A stretch of 64,000 nucleotides of DNA, taken from positions 33,293,852 through 33,357,851 of the forward strand of contig CM034541.1 in NCBI GenBank assembly GCA_020002185.1. Direction: 5' to 3'. The stretch is from Paraescarpia echinospica (lineage: Eukaryota; Annelida; Polychaeta; Sabellida; Siboglinidae). The first letter of the stretch is position 1. Every line of letters begins with the position of its first letter. The notes below the pieces were generated by a model. The model was not told the origin of the DNA and searched no databases. It saw only the letters and a program-made list of their open reading frames with translations. Positions 22,785 through 34,800 of the stretch are shown one piece after another. The translations under genes and the position numbers were made by a program.

Positions 22785-23019
22785 ACTTAGCACATATATG
22801 AATGGAACAAATAATCTGTCACAGCCAAAAATAATGTTTTCAGCGCAGATACACCTATTGGCAGTTTTTTCTGTTTCTGCTTCTGAAGTTCTGGCACATC
22901 CTAACCTAAAGTTAAACTGGCTAAAGAATTACATTACAACTGCAATATATTAATTAATAAGCAAACAGGTAGCTTGTTTAATAATAAACTGTGCCACTAA
23001 ACTGGGACCCCTGTCTCCC

Positions 23020-23460
23020 GTGTTAGCAGAAGAAAAGACAAATCAGTCTGACGTCGCTACTGTCAGAAGAGAAGGCCGCAGTATACTATCTCATACTCAT
23101 AGTATCTGTCACTGTCAGTGTCAGTTCTGTCATCGGACTGCCATTTATTTTCTATTTAACAATGTTGAAAAACTACACAATGAATTTGAACGAACTTTGA
23201 TCAACATCAGATTACGCACCTCAATTAAAATATTACATCAATTACTCGCAGTGCTTACGCACAAACTCCAAAACTCCGACGCTATGTCACGATTTGGCTG
23301 TTTGAAGCACAACAAATTGATACGTGAGACATCGGGCGATAATGTAGAGCTTACTTACTTCCACCCCGAACAACGTTGTACTATCGGCAGATTAACCAAT
23401 CAAAACAGCTATATAATTTTGAGTTTTGAATTTTATTTTATTTGGCATAAGTTCAACTAG
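23020..23460 (+). other. Unidentified open frame in the intergenic region
   Basis: 146 codons from an ATG at 23020, with no recognised motif and no bias suggesting selection. It lies between a hAT-like element and LINE debris, so it may be transposon-derived or chance. Confidence 0.15.
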
Positions 23461-23571
23461 ACAAAAACCTCAGCAGCCTCTCTGACTGGGAATCCAGGTG
23501 GAGGATGGATTTCGATCAATGCCACTAAAGTCTAAATGTGAAACTATCACAATCATCAGAAATTTAAGAGA

Positions 23572-24345
23572 ATGGCCACCATCCATAATGACTACCATCT
23601 ACACACGGATTCACGCTACAACAGGCAACTGAAACCAAATACGTACGTAGGCCTGACGCTCTCACACGACCTAACTAAGATGGAAACGACATGTAAACTG
23701 GATCAATCACAAGCAAAGCAAACAGTGCATGACTTCTGTCGTTGGATTCTCGCGGAGAAACCTGTGCGTCGCCAATTAACCGTGCAATCAAAGAGTTGGC
23801 CTACATCATCTTGGTCAGACCTGTACTTGAATATGCTCAGGCAATATGGAATACTACCATCAAACATTTGATCCATCAACTATATAGAGGTTGTCCAGAG
23901 AAGAGCTGCCATATATAATCAAATTGCTACATCTGGCATGAAAGTGTAACGAAAATGATTGAAAATCTGCAATGGCCATCACTCCAACTCAGACGAAAAC
24001 AAGCCAGACTCTAACTTCTAGCCAATGAAATTCATGGGAAAACTGATTTGGACATCGACATCAATTAACCTACCAAAAAAGCAGCACCCACACAGCACCA
24101 GAGGAAACAAACACAAATTCATGCAGCCATTCTCCAAAACAATTAAGAGTACACGCAGACTCTTTATAGCCCCGCACATGCAGACAGTGAAACGAAAGTC
24201 CCTGTCCCTGTCCCTTCATGAAATAAAATTTTCTACCAAAGCCACGAAAGAGACATGCCCAAAGCAAAACAAACACCACTGGCCAAAGCCATCCTTCAGG
24301 ATGTTGTGCCAGAAGCAGAATACAAATAGTTCCTCATCAGCCACT
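23572..24345 (+). pseudogene. LINE reverse transcriptase C-terminal remnant
   Basis: Successive frames read YVGLTLSHDLTKMETTCKLD, then SWPTSSWSDLYLNMLRQYGI, then EVVQRRAA, then ENLQWPSLQLRRKQARL and IHGKTDLDID. This order (YLG-type strand, L-R-x-LEYAS-x-W, QRRAAR, L-W-x-L-x-x-RR) is the tail of a non-LTR retrotransposon reverse transcriptase. Stops and frameshifts make it dead. Confidence 0.65.
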
Positions 24346-24417
24346 TAAAGCAGCTGGAGGTCCAAGTACGTGACTCAACTGAAGAATCTTCTCGCAAAAG
24401 CTCATGCATCTTGTTTA

Positions 24418-24480
24418 TCTGTAAATTTCTCAACCCAGAAACACTATAATATAGTGTTTCTGGGTTGAGAAATTTACAGA
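24418..24480. repeat. Perfect 31-bp palindrome with 1-base centre
   Basis: TCTGTAAATTTCTCAACCCA and the next 11 bases are exactly reversed and complemented from 24450 to 24480 around a single A at 24449. The loop is too small for a microRNA precursor. Confidence 0.9.
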
Positions 24481-24759
24481 TTGTTGTGCCAAGTATGGCG
24501 AAATTTTTAATGTTTCCCTCTTAGACGACTTATGTAAAAAATACAGAGGTCATCCGCATACATAAAGTGGTTCATTGTGGTGCCTACATAAAGACAACCA
24601 ACTTAAGTCATCCGTGTACACATTAGAAAAGATAATAGGAAAGGATTACACTTTGTTTAATACAATTTTGGGACAGTAAAAATCTAGAAAAGCCCTTACA
24701 TCATCTCATAATGAATTTTTGAGTGTTGTACCAGTATAATGCTGATAGGGTAATACCCA

Positions 24760-24985
24760 AAATGTGTGCGTTCGTGCGTGCGTTTGTGTGGTGCCACATT
24801 CGGAGGTTGAACAATTTGGCTAGTTATTATAAAACATATATAATTATATCATAAATATATATATATTATAAACATTATTGTAAAGCGCGCGCACGTGCGT
24901 ATGTGTGTGCGTTTGTTTGCGTGCGTGTGTGCTTGTGTGCGTGCGTGGATGTGCTTGTGTTTTCGTTTGTGCGGCCATATACAGC
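24760..24985. repeat. GT/GCGT-rich microsatellite
   Basis: Runs such as GTGCGTGCGTTTGTGTG and GTGTGTGCGTTTGTTTGC flank an AT-rich stretch. Alternating purine-pyrimidine, so potentially Z-DNA forming. Confidence 0.75.
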
Positions 24986-25674
24986 TTTGTCAGTTTCACA
25001 TGGGATTAAAATTTTGTAAGCATGCTTGCTAGCAGACACATCGTTCGATGGTTAATAAGTTTTGCGTTTGTTATTTTCAATTTGGATTCTTAGCGTGAGT
25101 ACATAATTTTAATACTTTTTATACAGGAAATACAGGCAAATTATCCGGATTTTCGCTTAAAATCTCCAACAGCACCGCCCGTTTTTCAATGTCATCATCC
25201 GAAACAGCGCGACATTAAGGGAGACTTGCTGAAGTTCCGGCGATAAATCTCCAACAGCAACCCCGTCATCCAATGCCAAGGTCCGAGACAGCCCGACACG
25301 GGAAGCGTACTGGACCGCCGATGAATCTCCCGGAATTAAAAAAAAAAAAATTGGTTAGTATAGCTAGGGTGGTTGCGCAATTGCGAGCCGCGTCCTCTCT
25401 AACATGGCAAACACGGCCAAATAAAGTAAACACTAGTATCCTTACAACGTTTACTGGGGTGAAATACTGATACATGAATATTCATATGATATGACACGTT
25501 ACAAGTCACATTTCTAATAGAAACTTGTATTCTTTCCGTATGCTTGTTGCATTCACAAGTTCATGATTTGTGGCATTCTAATTTAATTATTATACAAATA
25601 AAACACCATTAACTGTGTTCGCCGCATGGTGGCAACCTGTCAGATGCGTAAATTTCTCGTGACATGACCAGAAA

Positions 25675-25702
25675 TGACGTCATTACCGTCGTCCGCCATA
25701 TT
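25675..25702 (+). promoter_or_regulatory. Candidate SCAMP core promoter elements (CRE and YY1-like)
   Basis: TGACGTCA at 25675-25682 is a perfect consensus cAMP response element. CCGCCATATT at 25693-25702 resembles the YY1 site often found near metazoan start sites. They lie about 125 and 105 bases before the SCAMP ATG. No TATA box is evident. The start site is not determined. Confidence 0.35.
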
Positions 25703-25804
25703 AATGTTGTCTGAGGAAGTTGATATTATTTACGGATTTTATTGCACACAATTATCACCAGCAGGCACATTTAGAAGTGTGCAGTCTACATATTAATTGT
25801 AAAT

Positions 25805-25861
25805 ATGTCAAACCTGGATTCCAATCCGTTCGCGGATCCACAAGGGGTGAATCCTTTTGCG
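25805..25861 (+). CDS. SCAMP: SCAMP exon 1
   Basis: Codons 1-19, [19 protein letters not shown], with two NPF motifs. Start chosen because it gives the usual SCAMP N-terminus. Donor GCG|GTAAGA, phase 0. Confidence 0.93.
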
Positions 25862-28800
25862 GTAAGAGAAAATATAACGACGTGCAACCGGTCCGGGGGT
25901 TGGGCATGAGCCTCGATTAGCTCAAGTCAATAATGGCTGGTAATCTCTTACTTCGGCTTTGCCTTCAGTTTAAAGACGAAGTTGAGCTTGCTGATGTACT
26001 GATGAATGTTCTGTTGAATCTTCCGTTGTATTTACTCGTCACACAGTCAATATAAACTAATCATAATGGCCACCATCGTCGGAAACCATTATACATTTTG
26101 TTATGCTCGCAGATTCTGTCTGCAGATTTTGTATATATATAATATGTATATATATATAAGTAATATAAAATTGTGTAAAATGGAGGGATTGATAATGTCA
26201 ACGACAACATAGCCTGACAATCCGGCATTTTTTTTACTTATTAAAGTCTTAAGTTCAGGGACACATAATAATAAGGCAATTGCTCATGAGTTAAACAAAC
26301 AAGATTTGGCCATGAAAAATTAATTTTAGCTGGTTTTGTTATACATATAATAATTATAAAACACACCACCCATAGCACAAACCATTGGCTATATATTGAT
26401 GTCTAAATAACTTATGAACACAGACATAGAAGCTGGTATAATCTGTCGGTAACACCAGTGACAAAAAAAGATGACATGATTATCAGAACCCTGAAATTAT
26501 ATTATTATGCCAGATTCAGCTCTACCCACTCAATGTAGCTTCGTTGTTAATTAATAGTAGCCACAGCAGGATAATGTCTAAAGTGGGTCCCCTCCGCCCG
26601 AATATCTACTTCGAAAAGATACACTAGTTGGAGAATGACCCATGTACACAAGGTGTGTTAGAGGTTTAGACCACCGGTCGGTAAGTCAAATTTTTTTCCA
26701 TTTCCTTGTGTGGGGTCTTTTATTACAACCCCTAACGTAGACAGCCGGTAGAAGATATCAATGGTTTAAATAGTCTCTTCCAAAACTTATAGGCAACAAG
26801 GGGTGAACAAAATTGCCCTATTTTTAAAAAGACATTCGGTTGTAGGATTTGAACCCCAGTCCCCTTGACCGACAGTCCGACGCTCTACGGCTCGACCATC
26901 CATAACTTGTAATTGTAACAAATGTTACATCCGCATGTTGCACGGTACTACTATGTGGTATTATAATAGTTGTTCACATATAAAGAAGTGTAACTCAGTT
27001 CCTAAGGTAAAGGGAATAAGAGAAACCAATCCATGATTGGGCGTATTCTTACACATACCAAAAAATGGGAGTTCACACGGCATGCCATGACCAGCATCAC
27101 AGCTTGGCGTGTATTGGTCAAGCCGCCACATCTTGAGCAAGATGTCATATAATGGTACAGATCGTAAATATTATACGATATCGTACAGGAAGCCAATGCA
27201 AAGACTTCAAATGTGGTACACAGCGAGAAAAATGAGGAGATCTTGTAACTACACTTGCTAGACAATTTTGGACACGCTGAAGTTTTGTGATATCCTTGCT
27301 AGCGATATTATAAAGGAGGGAATTGCAATAGTCAAGTCTGCTGCTAACAAGCGCTGTTGCAATAGTCTTAGCAACAGAAAATGACATATGCTGGCGAATA
27401 CGGCGAAGATCACAAATATGATAAAAACAGCAGCGAAATGTTTTGAGATATGTGTTGTCGGAAATTGAAGTTACTATCAAAGATCACTCCTAGATTCACG
27501 AGGTTGCTGGCGTGATATACTGATTCAAGAAATACGCATAGTATAAGTAACTGGCCTAAATTATTAGCCGCATCCGCTTACTAGAAGTAGGAACTCCCAG
27601 GCTGGGGTGAGGGATACGGTTAGTGCGAGGAAAACTAATTTAGACCATCTAAGTAAAAGATCTCCAACAATCTAACATGAATACCATGTTTCACTATGTC
27701 CATGATTTGTGAAATGCAATCTTCTAGATGCAAATTGAATAAGAATATCAAGTTTGCCAATTTAAATTAATATTTCCAAATGTAAAAATATCATGTTTGT
27801 GCAATCATTTAACTGAGTTGTTAATTGTTAGTCACACCATTATTCATCAGAAAACATTTCATGGTTTGTAACTATAACATGTACTTTTATGCATAAATTA
27901 TAATAAAATATACAAATATGCCCATACATAATTTTCTGCATTTTGGAAAAAAAGATATATCTCTGGGAGTAATTATGCTACCCTGATACGGTTTTGATTC
28001 AGCATACTCTAATCTATGCAAATGCAATGGTCAGACACTTTTTTTAAATCATTAATAGTTTGAAAGATAAGCCATTATTTGTTGCCAAAAACTAAGTGTT
28101 TTTGTACTTTACCAAAAAACGTACATGCACTGGTTATTGTGCAATAGAATGTATACTTAAATGGATTTTCAAGAATTATAAGTATATATAATTATAATAT
28201 ATGTTCAGTAAAGAATTAAAGTTGTATCTTGAATAATAAGTAATTAATATATGTAGTGTTAGGTGGTCATTGCATGTTTTTTTCATTTCCCAATACATCA
28301 ATTTTTCATCAAAATGACCACCTACATTTCTGGTCCTGGTCAAGACAAGTATGGTAATTACTTTTTAATCACAATAAAAATGAAGCTGTAAGTGTAAGGG
28401 ATTTGTTCTGTAGGGTATCTTTTTTAATGCCAAGTCGACACTGCACGATTACACTAGCAAGCCTTGAACTGAATGGTACCATTTGGTAATTTTTTAGATA
28501 CAGTTCTTGCTCTGATGTGATTCAGCTTTCAAACTTTTTCATTTGGATAATTAATATCCATTATTGTCAACAGGACCCTGCAATACAACAGGCGCGTACC
28601 AACCAACAGCCTACGAGCACAGTAGATGAGTACAACCCATTCGCTGAAAATGCAGCAAGAAGCACAACGCAGGTAAATAGTTAATTTATTTAATTTTTAG
28701 CTTAAACACAATTGAAGCATCCTCCAGGTTGAATTGGGTCGAGTCATGGGAGAGAGTCGGAGTATCCCACGCTTTAGATTATCAATCACAATCACTAATT

Positions 28801-31800
28801 AACAAATGCTGACAATTCAAGAGCTGGTTTCCAGTACATTGATGTTCATCTTCTTTTGTCTTTGTCAGGGAAATGTTTCAGCTCCCATAGTGTCAAGGAG
28901 AGATATTTAATTTATTACATTTTGAATTGCAGTCACGGCACTTAATATGTGTAGAAAACCTCTGAAGTAATAGCCTTTTCCTTCTCTAACCAGTGTTCTT
29001 TCTGCTTTGTGACATTCATAGGGGGTCAACTACCCACCACAGGCACCACAGGCTGTAAGTAAGCCAGCCATGCCACCCCCACAGCCAGCAGTGATGGAGC
29101 AGTGTGCCCCACCCCCCTACACACCCTCGCCCTCACAGGTGGCCACTGACGACCTGCAACGTAGACAGGAGGAGCTGGAACGTAAGGCAGCCGAGTTACA
29201 GCGCAAGGAACAAGAAATGCAGCGGACATCACAGTATGGAAGTGAGTGATATGACCACCAGGTGTCACTAAATTGCTTTTTTTTGCTGTGCTTTGTTTAG
29301 ATCTCTGAGAGTATTGTGTCCATTTTTAAGCTAAATTTTATCTTGTCATTTAGAAGGTTAATGCTGACTGCAGAATTGACCTGATAAAATTAAATGGTAT
29401 ATGAACAAATCTATATCGTCTAATAGCAACTAACATAACATTTTATTCCAACCCACTAAAGATTAACACTATTTGTACCATAGTAATAGTAGAATACTCT
29501 CTACTTGAATTTCCCTTTGGGATATTTCATTTACATATTGGTACCACTTTATAGGGAATCAGAACATATGTAAATGATACCTACTGAGCTGATGTTTGTA
29601 TTAATCCTAGAATATCAATATAATATATGCAAGCAAATATGTGCGTGTGTTCTCCATTACAGGCACTCACACGGTTGTGAATAGCGGCGTGCATACACTA
29701 GTTTTATTCCAATTAATCAATCTCATCCACGATTGATCGGTCGATTCATACTTGTTAATCAACAAATCGATCACAATCTTAACTGATCAATCAGTTTTGA
29801 TTTTTTATTATGAATTTAATTAACTACTGAGATTGTGACGTGTACGCAATCTGTGATGTGTAGAACCCATCAAAACGATAGACAGAGAGCAGCCGTATTA
29901 TTGGCAACTTCTGCCAGTTACAGGCCAACAAAAACCTTATTATTCTTATTGTCGATCACATGCTAATCATGACGACCATCAATAAAGTCGGGTGCCGCAG
30001 ATGAGAAAAGAATGGATCTATTTTGTGTTTTTAAGTACCCAAGGACAGTGTTACCATTGATGTATGGAAAGCTGTGTGTCTGCAAGAATACTCTGTCAGT
30101 GTGTCAGACACACCGTCATGACCAACAGCAACTCTGACATAGCAGCGAACATGCACACATGTTTCAGTTCACTGAATCAAGCTTTTTACTTGACAATTCC
30201 ATTTGAGCAACAGATTCATGTCTGCGTTATCAAAGCGATATATGTAGCTTTGTAAAGTCAGGTGTCAACTGTTGTCATTCAGTTCTATATTGTATACATT
30301 CTCTATGGGCCCGGCATCAGTTGATCGTCGTTGATTGTGTTGACAATTACTTCGTGCTGGCAAGCGTGGTACCGTATAGTGATGATTATTTTTGATGAAT
30401 AAACAATCGATTTGTTAAATAAACCAATGATCGATCATAGAAATTTGACCAATTTCCATCGCTAGCACACACACGCACGCACACACACACTTCAGTTACC
30501 TAGTTAGTGCACAGAGTAGAATGAAGATGTGACACAAGACTGTGAGTGTGAGTGATTCACGTAACCAGTGATGATGTCTTGTTTCAGATCGTGCCAACAA
30601 CTTCCCCCCACTGCCAAGTTTCTGTCCCGTGAAGCCATGCTTCTACCAGGACTTTGCCGTCGACATACCACTCGAGTTTCAGAAGCTTGTCAAGACGATT
30701 TATTTCCTCTGGTTAGGTACCGTATTTATCACACCCTACTCTTGTGCCCAGTTCCCATATATGGTGGAGATTCCAGTCCAGTGTTTGATATATATTTGTA
30801 AGGTCCCAAACTATAGCAGAATCCACATTAGAGGCCAAAGCAGGGCAATTCTGTAGCAGTTATGCTGAAGGGAAGCCTGCTACTAATTGACTAGATCAAT
30901 ATTAAGACGTGCATGTGTAGAAACAGTAATAGGATTCCCCAGGAAAAGTGCCAAATCTTTGTGATGTAATTCACAACTTCAACAAGTACACACGACAACT
31001 GAGACAATTTACTGTCAGATTGACAACGGAAGGCGCGAAACAGGAGATGTTTAAGGAACTCGTTTAAGATTATAAACAGTAATACATCATCTTGCTAGAA
31101 GAATATAAAAATGTTTTAAGGCACATACGTGCTGTAACCATTCTTTTACAAGTATAAAGGTTGTCAGACGTCGAATTATCCTTATTTAAAAAGTCAAGTT
31201 GAGTAAATGGCTATTAGTGGAATGTTAAGGCGATTCTCAAGAGATGGTAGCCAGAAATCAGGGTATGATGTAAACTGGGTAGCATAATTTACAAGAGACT
31301 TATACATTTCCATTTAATGACATTGACATTGGGCATGATAGTGCCAGACTGTCAGTCGAGGAGACACTTGTTCAAATCCACCTGCAGCCATTTCATATTC
31401 ACCCCATGTTGCTCATGTTTGTTTGGCAGATACCAAAAGCCATTGGTTCCTTCTGCATGGTGTCTTTGTCAGGGGAAGTAAAAGATGCCACACAGCTGGC
31501 CCTTAGCAGAAATAATGTTTTGTCAGTGTGAAATTAATCAAAAGTGTGTTTTTCTTTTGAGGCCAGTCACGTCAATCGCAGCCATTATTGGCCAGTTTAG
31601 TTTGTTCAATGAAAAACCTGCATCGTTTGAGCCAATTATTGAATTACTACTGAATTCATTTGATTTGTTTCACTACCGGTTGTACCAATGATAGTCATTA
31701 ATGAGAGGCCCTAGACTGGGAACTATTAGTTAATCTAGTGGCCAGCTGGTTCCTTCTAAATTCCACCAGTCTTATCAGCTGTAATTACACTGCATACACC

Positions 31801-34800
31801 CTACCCCTTCACAACTAACCCTATATGTCTTGGGCAGTCATCTGCCAGTCTTGAAGACGAGTAAACAAGTCTCTGGCTAAGCCATTGCCACACAGGGAAA
31901 ATTGAAAAGCACTGTTGTGGACTAACAGAGCCAATGGTCTCAATCTACAGAAACCCACATAGGCACTGCTCAAGACACTTGCTTTAAAAATGAACTTCAT
32001 TGTTAATGTAAATTACATTAATTACCAGGAATATACTGAACTCATAATAAAATTACATTATGTATTATAAGTTCAGTATATTCCTGGATTTGTACAGTCA
32101 ATGGCAGGTGCTATCTTTATACAATATTTTCCGCAGAGCAGCAATCCTTACTTAATGTGAATAAATTGGTTTGTCCATTACCAACCTATCCAGTAGTTGG
32201 TATATTTATACAGAGATAGGCCTGCAAGACCGTACCTAGCATAAAACAAATACACTGGGTGTTAATGGAGTGTCAAGGGACATAAGCACATAAATGTATT
32301 TAAAACATTGCTTGTGAGACTGAACACACATTATTTGATTTCAGGTTATGTGGGCGTGTTGCTGCTCAACCTGATTATGTCATTGGTTTACTTTGGCGCA
32401 TCCGTCAGCGCGTCAGCTACTAATAGCTCAGGGGTGACGTTTGGGCTCTCCATTCTCTACCTTGTTCTCTACACGCCCTGCTCATTTGTCTTCTGGTACA
32501 GGCCCGTCTACAATGCCTTCAGGTCAGTCTGTCTTGTTTGTCTTGTACAAAACATTCTACAGTGCCTTCAGGCAAGTCTGCCTTGTTTGTTTTCTGGTAC
32601 AGAACAGTCTACAATGCCTTTAGGTAGGTCTGTCTTGTTTGTCTTCTGGTACAGAACAGTCTACAATGCCTTCATGTAGGTCTGTCTTGTTTGTCTTCTG
32701 GTACAGACCAATCTACAATACCTTCATGTCAGTCTGTCTTGTTTGTCTTGTACAAAACATTCTACAGTGCCTTCAGGCAAGTCCGTCTTGTTTGTTTTCT
32801 GGTATAGAACAGTCTACAATGCCTTTAGGTAGGTCTGTCTTGTTTGTCTTCTGGTACAGAACAGTCTACAGTGCCTTCAGGTCAGTCTGTCTTGTTTGTC
32901 TGGTACAGAACAATCTACAGTGCCTTCAGGTCAGTCAGTTTTGTTTGTTTAGTACAGACCAGTCTACAATGTCTTCAGGTCAGTATGTCTTGTTTGTCTG
33001 GTACAGACCAGTCTACAATGCCTTCAGATCAGTCTGTCTTGTTTGTTTGGTACAGACCAGTCTATAATGCCTTCAGGTCAGTATGTCTTGTTTGTCTGGT
33101 ACAGACCAGTCTACAATGCCTTCAGGTCAGTATGTCTTGTTTGTCTGGTACAGACCAGTCTACAATGCCTTCAGGTCAGTATGTCTTGTTTGTCTGGTAC
33201 AGACCAGTCTACAATGCCTTCAGGTCAGTATGTCTTGTTTGTCTGGTACAGACCAGTCTACAATGCCTTCAGGTCAGTATGTCTTGTTTGTCTGGTACAG
33301 ACCAGTCTACAATGCCTTCAGGTCAGTATGTCTTGTTTGTCTGGTACAGACCAGTCTACAATGCCTTCAGGTCAGTATGTCTTGTTTGTCTGGTACAGAC
33401 CAGTCTACAATGCCTTCAGGTCAGTATGTCTTGTTTGTCTGGTACAGACCAGTCTACAATGCCTTCAGGTCAGTATGTCTTGTTTGTCTGGTACAGACCA
33501 GTCTACAATGCTTTCAGATCAGCCTGTCTTGTTTGTCTTCTTGTATAGACTAGCTATCTGATATTTTAGATTGCAGTTTCATGATACCACATGTTCTGAT
33601 ATCAGACCCTGATATGAAATCAGGTATTTGATACAAGGCTGATCAGTTGAATAAAAAATACTGCTAATGTCATCATGTGTGTTAAATTACATTTCCTGCA
33701 TGACCGTGTCAATGGCCTGGCATTGACACGGTCATGTAATAGTAATGTCACGTGTAGTATGTGGATTACGCTGCTATAATAGATCAGATATGTAAGATGT
33801 AATAAATAATAACTTTCATTCAAGTAGTGTAGCACAAACATTTGGTGACATTAAGTAGTAGAATATTATTTACACATGTGACAGGTGTTTCATAATGAAT
33901 TAAGGTTCTGCTAGAACATCACGCCCACTTACAACAACTGTTGGTTTTTGCAGGAGCGACAGTTCCTTCTACTTCTTCGTATTCTTCTTCATCTTCTTCT
34001 TCCAAATCATCACCACTGTGTTGTTGGCGTTAGGCATCGACGGATGGGGATCCTGGTAAGAGAACTCCTTCTACTCACATCACCATCCATTTGCACTTGT
34101 TTGTTGTCCTGCCAGCATTCTGGGGTCAAGTGACCTTTTCACTAAGATGACAAACTCATAAGGAAAGTTCAGTATTAAACAGAAATTTGGTGTTAACTAT
34201 AAGGAGCTTTTTCAAAATACAAAAAGCTATCACTGTATCACCAGGGACACTATTTCAGTGACACACCAGCGAAAACGTCCTGGTGGCGCATCCTGGTGTT
34301 GACAATTTTTAGTATACAAGAAGGAATTAAATCCGTTTTAAGGAGCAAAATCGGGTTTATGAGCTTGTAAGAATGTTGGTGAACTGGACCCCTGACCTGT
34401 TAATTTGTATCAGTCCTACATGTTTTTGATAAGGTTTTGATGATGAAAATGTTCTTACGGCAAGATTGTGAGCATCATTAATTACTAGATGGTTCACCGA
34501 CTGTTATAACGGTTTAGTGCAAATAAGGAAACCTAACCTAAATATTATGCCTGATACAAACCTCTTGTGGCAACTGGTTTACTAGAAATTTATTGTTATC
34601 ATGTTGAAGTGATTGAATTGCACATATTCTTCTGACCAACACCTGAAGGTTACTGGATGGCTACTAAAGTTGGCTGTCAGTTTGTTGGTTAGCTTTGGAC
34701 AATTTGTTTTCCTCACAAATGTGTTGCCAAGCAAGTATCCATTTTCTCTAGGCTAACTTTGTAATGTTGTATAATTAATAAAATGTGCCTGCTTGTTGCA

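Larger units (their letters stand above)
20874..25804. other. Divergent intergenic region between AP3B and SCAMP
   Basis: About 4.9 kb between the two start codons. It holds a hAT-like element (21888-22784), LINE debris (about 23572-24345), a perfect palindrome (24418-24480) and a GT-rich microsatellite. Without these insertions the spacer would be nearer 3 kb. The SCAMP-proximal 200 bp are richer in CpG and carry CRE- and YY1-like sites. Confidence 0.6.
25862..28573. other. SCAMP intron 1
   Basis: 2.7 kb. It contains a reverse-oriented SINE (26660-26905) and a reverse-oriented LINE fragment (27000-27530); the rest is AT-rich with nothing recognisable. Confidence 0.6.

Noticed and set aside
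24418..24480. microRNA precursor
   Set aside because: Single-base loop and perfect stem; cannot form a normal precursor loop.
32308..33561. A separate gene coding for [16 protein letters not shown] repeats
   Set aside because: The frames come from a non-multiple-of-three tandem array seeded by SCAMP exon 5; no independent start, stop or splice structure.
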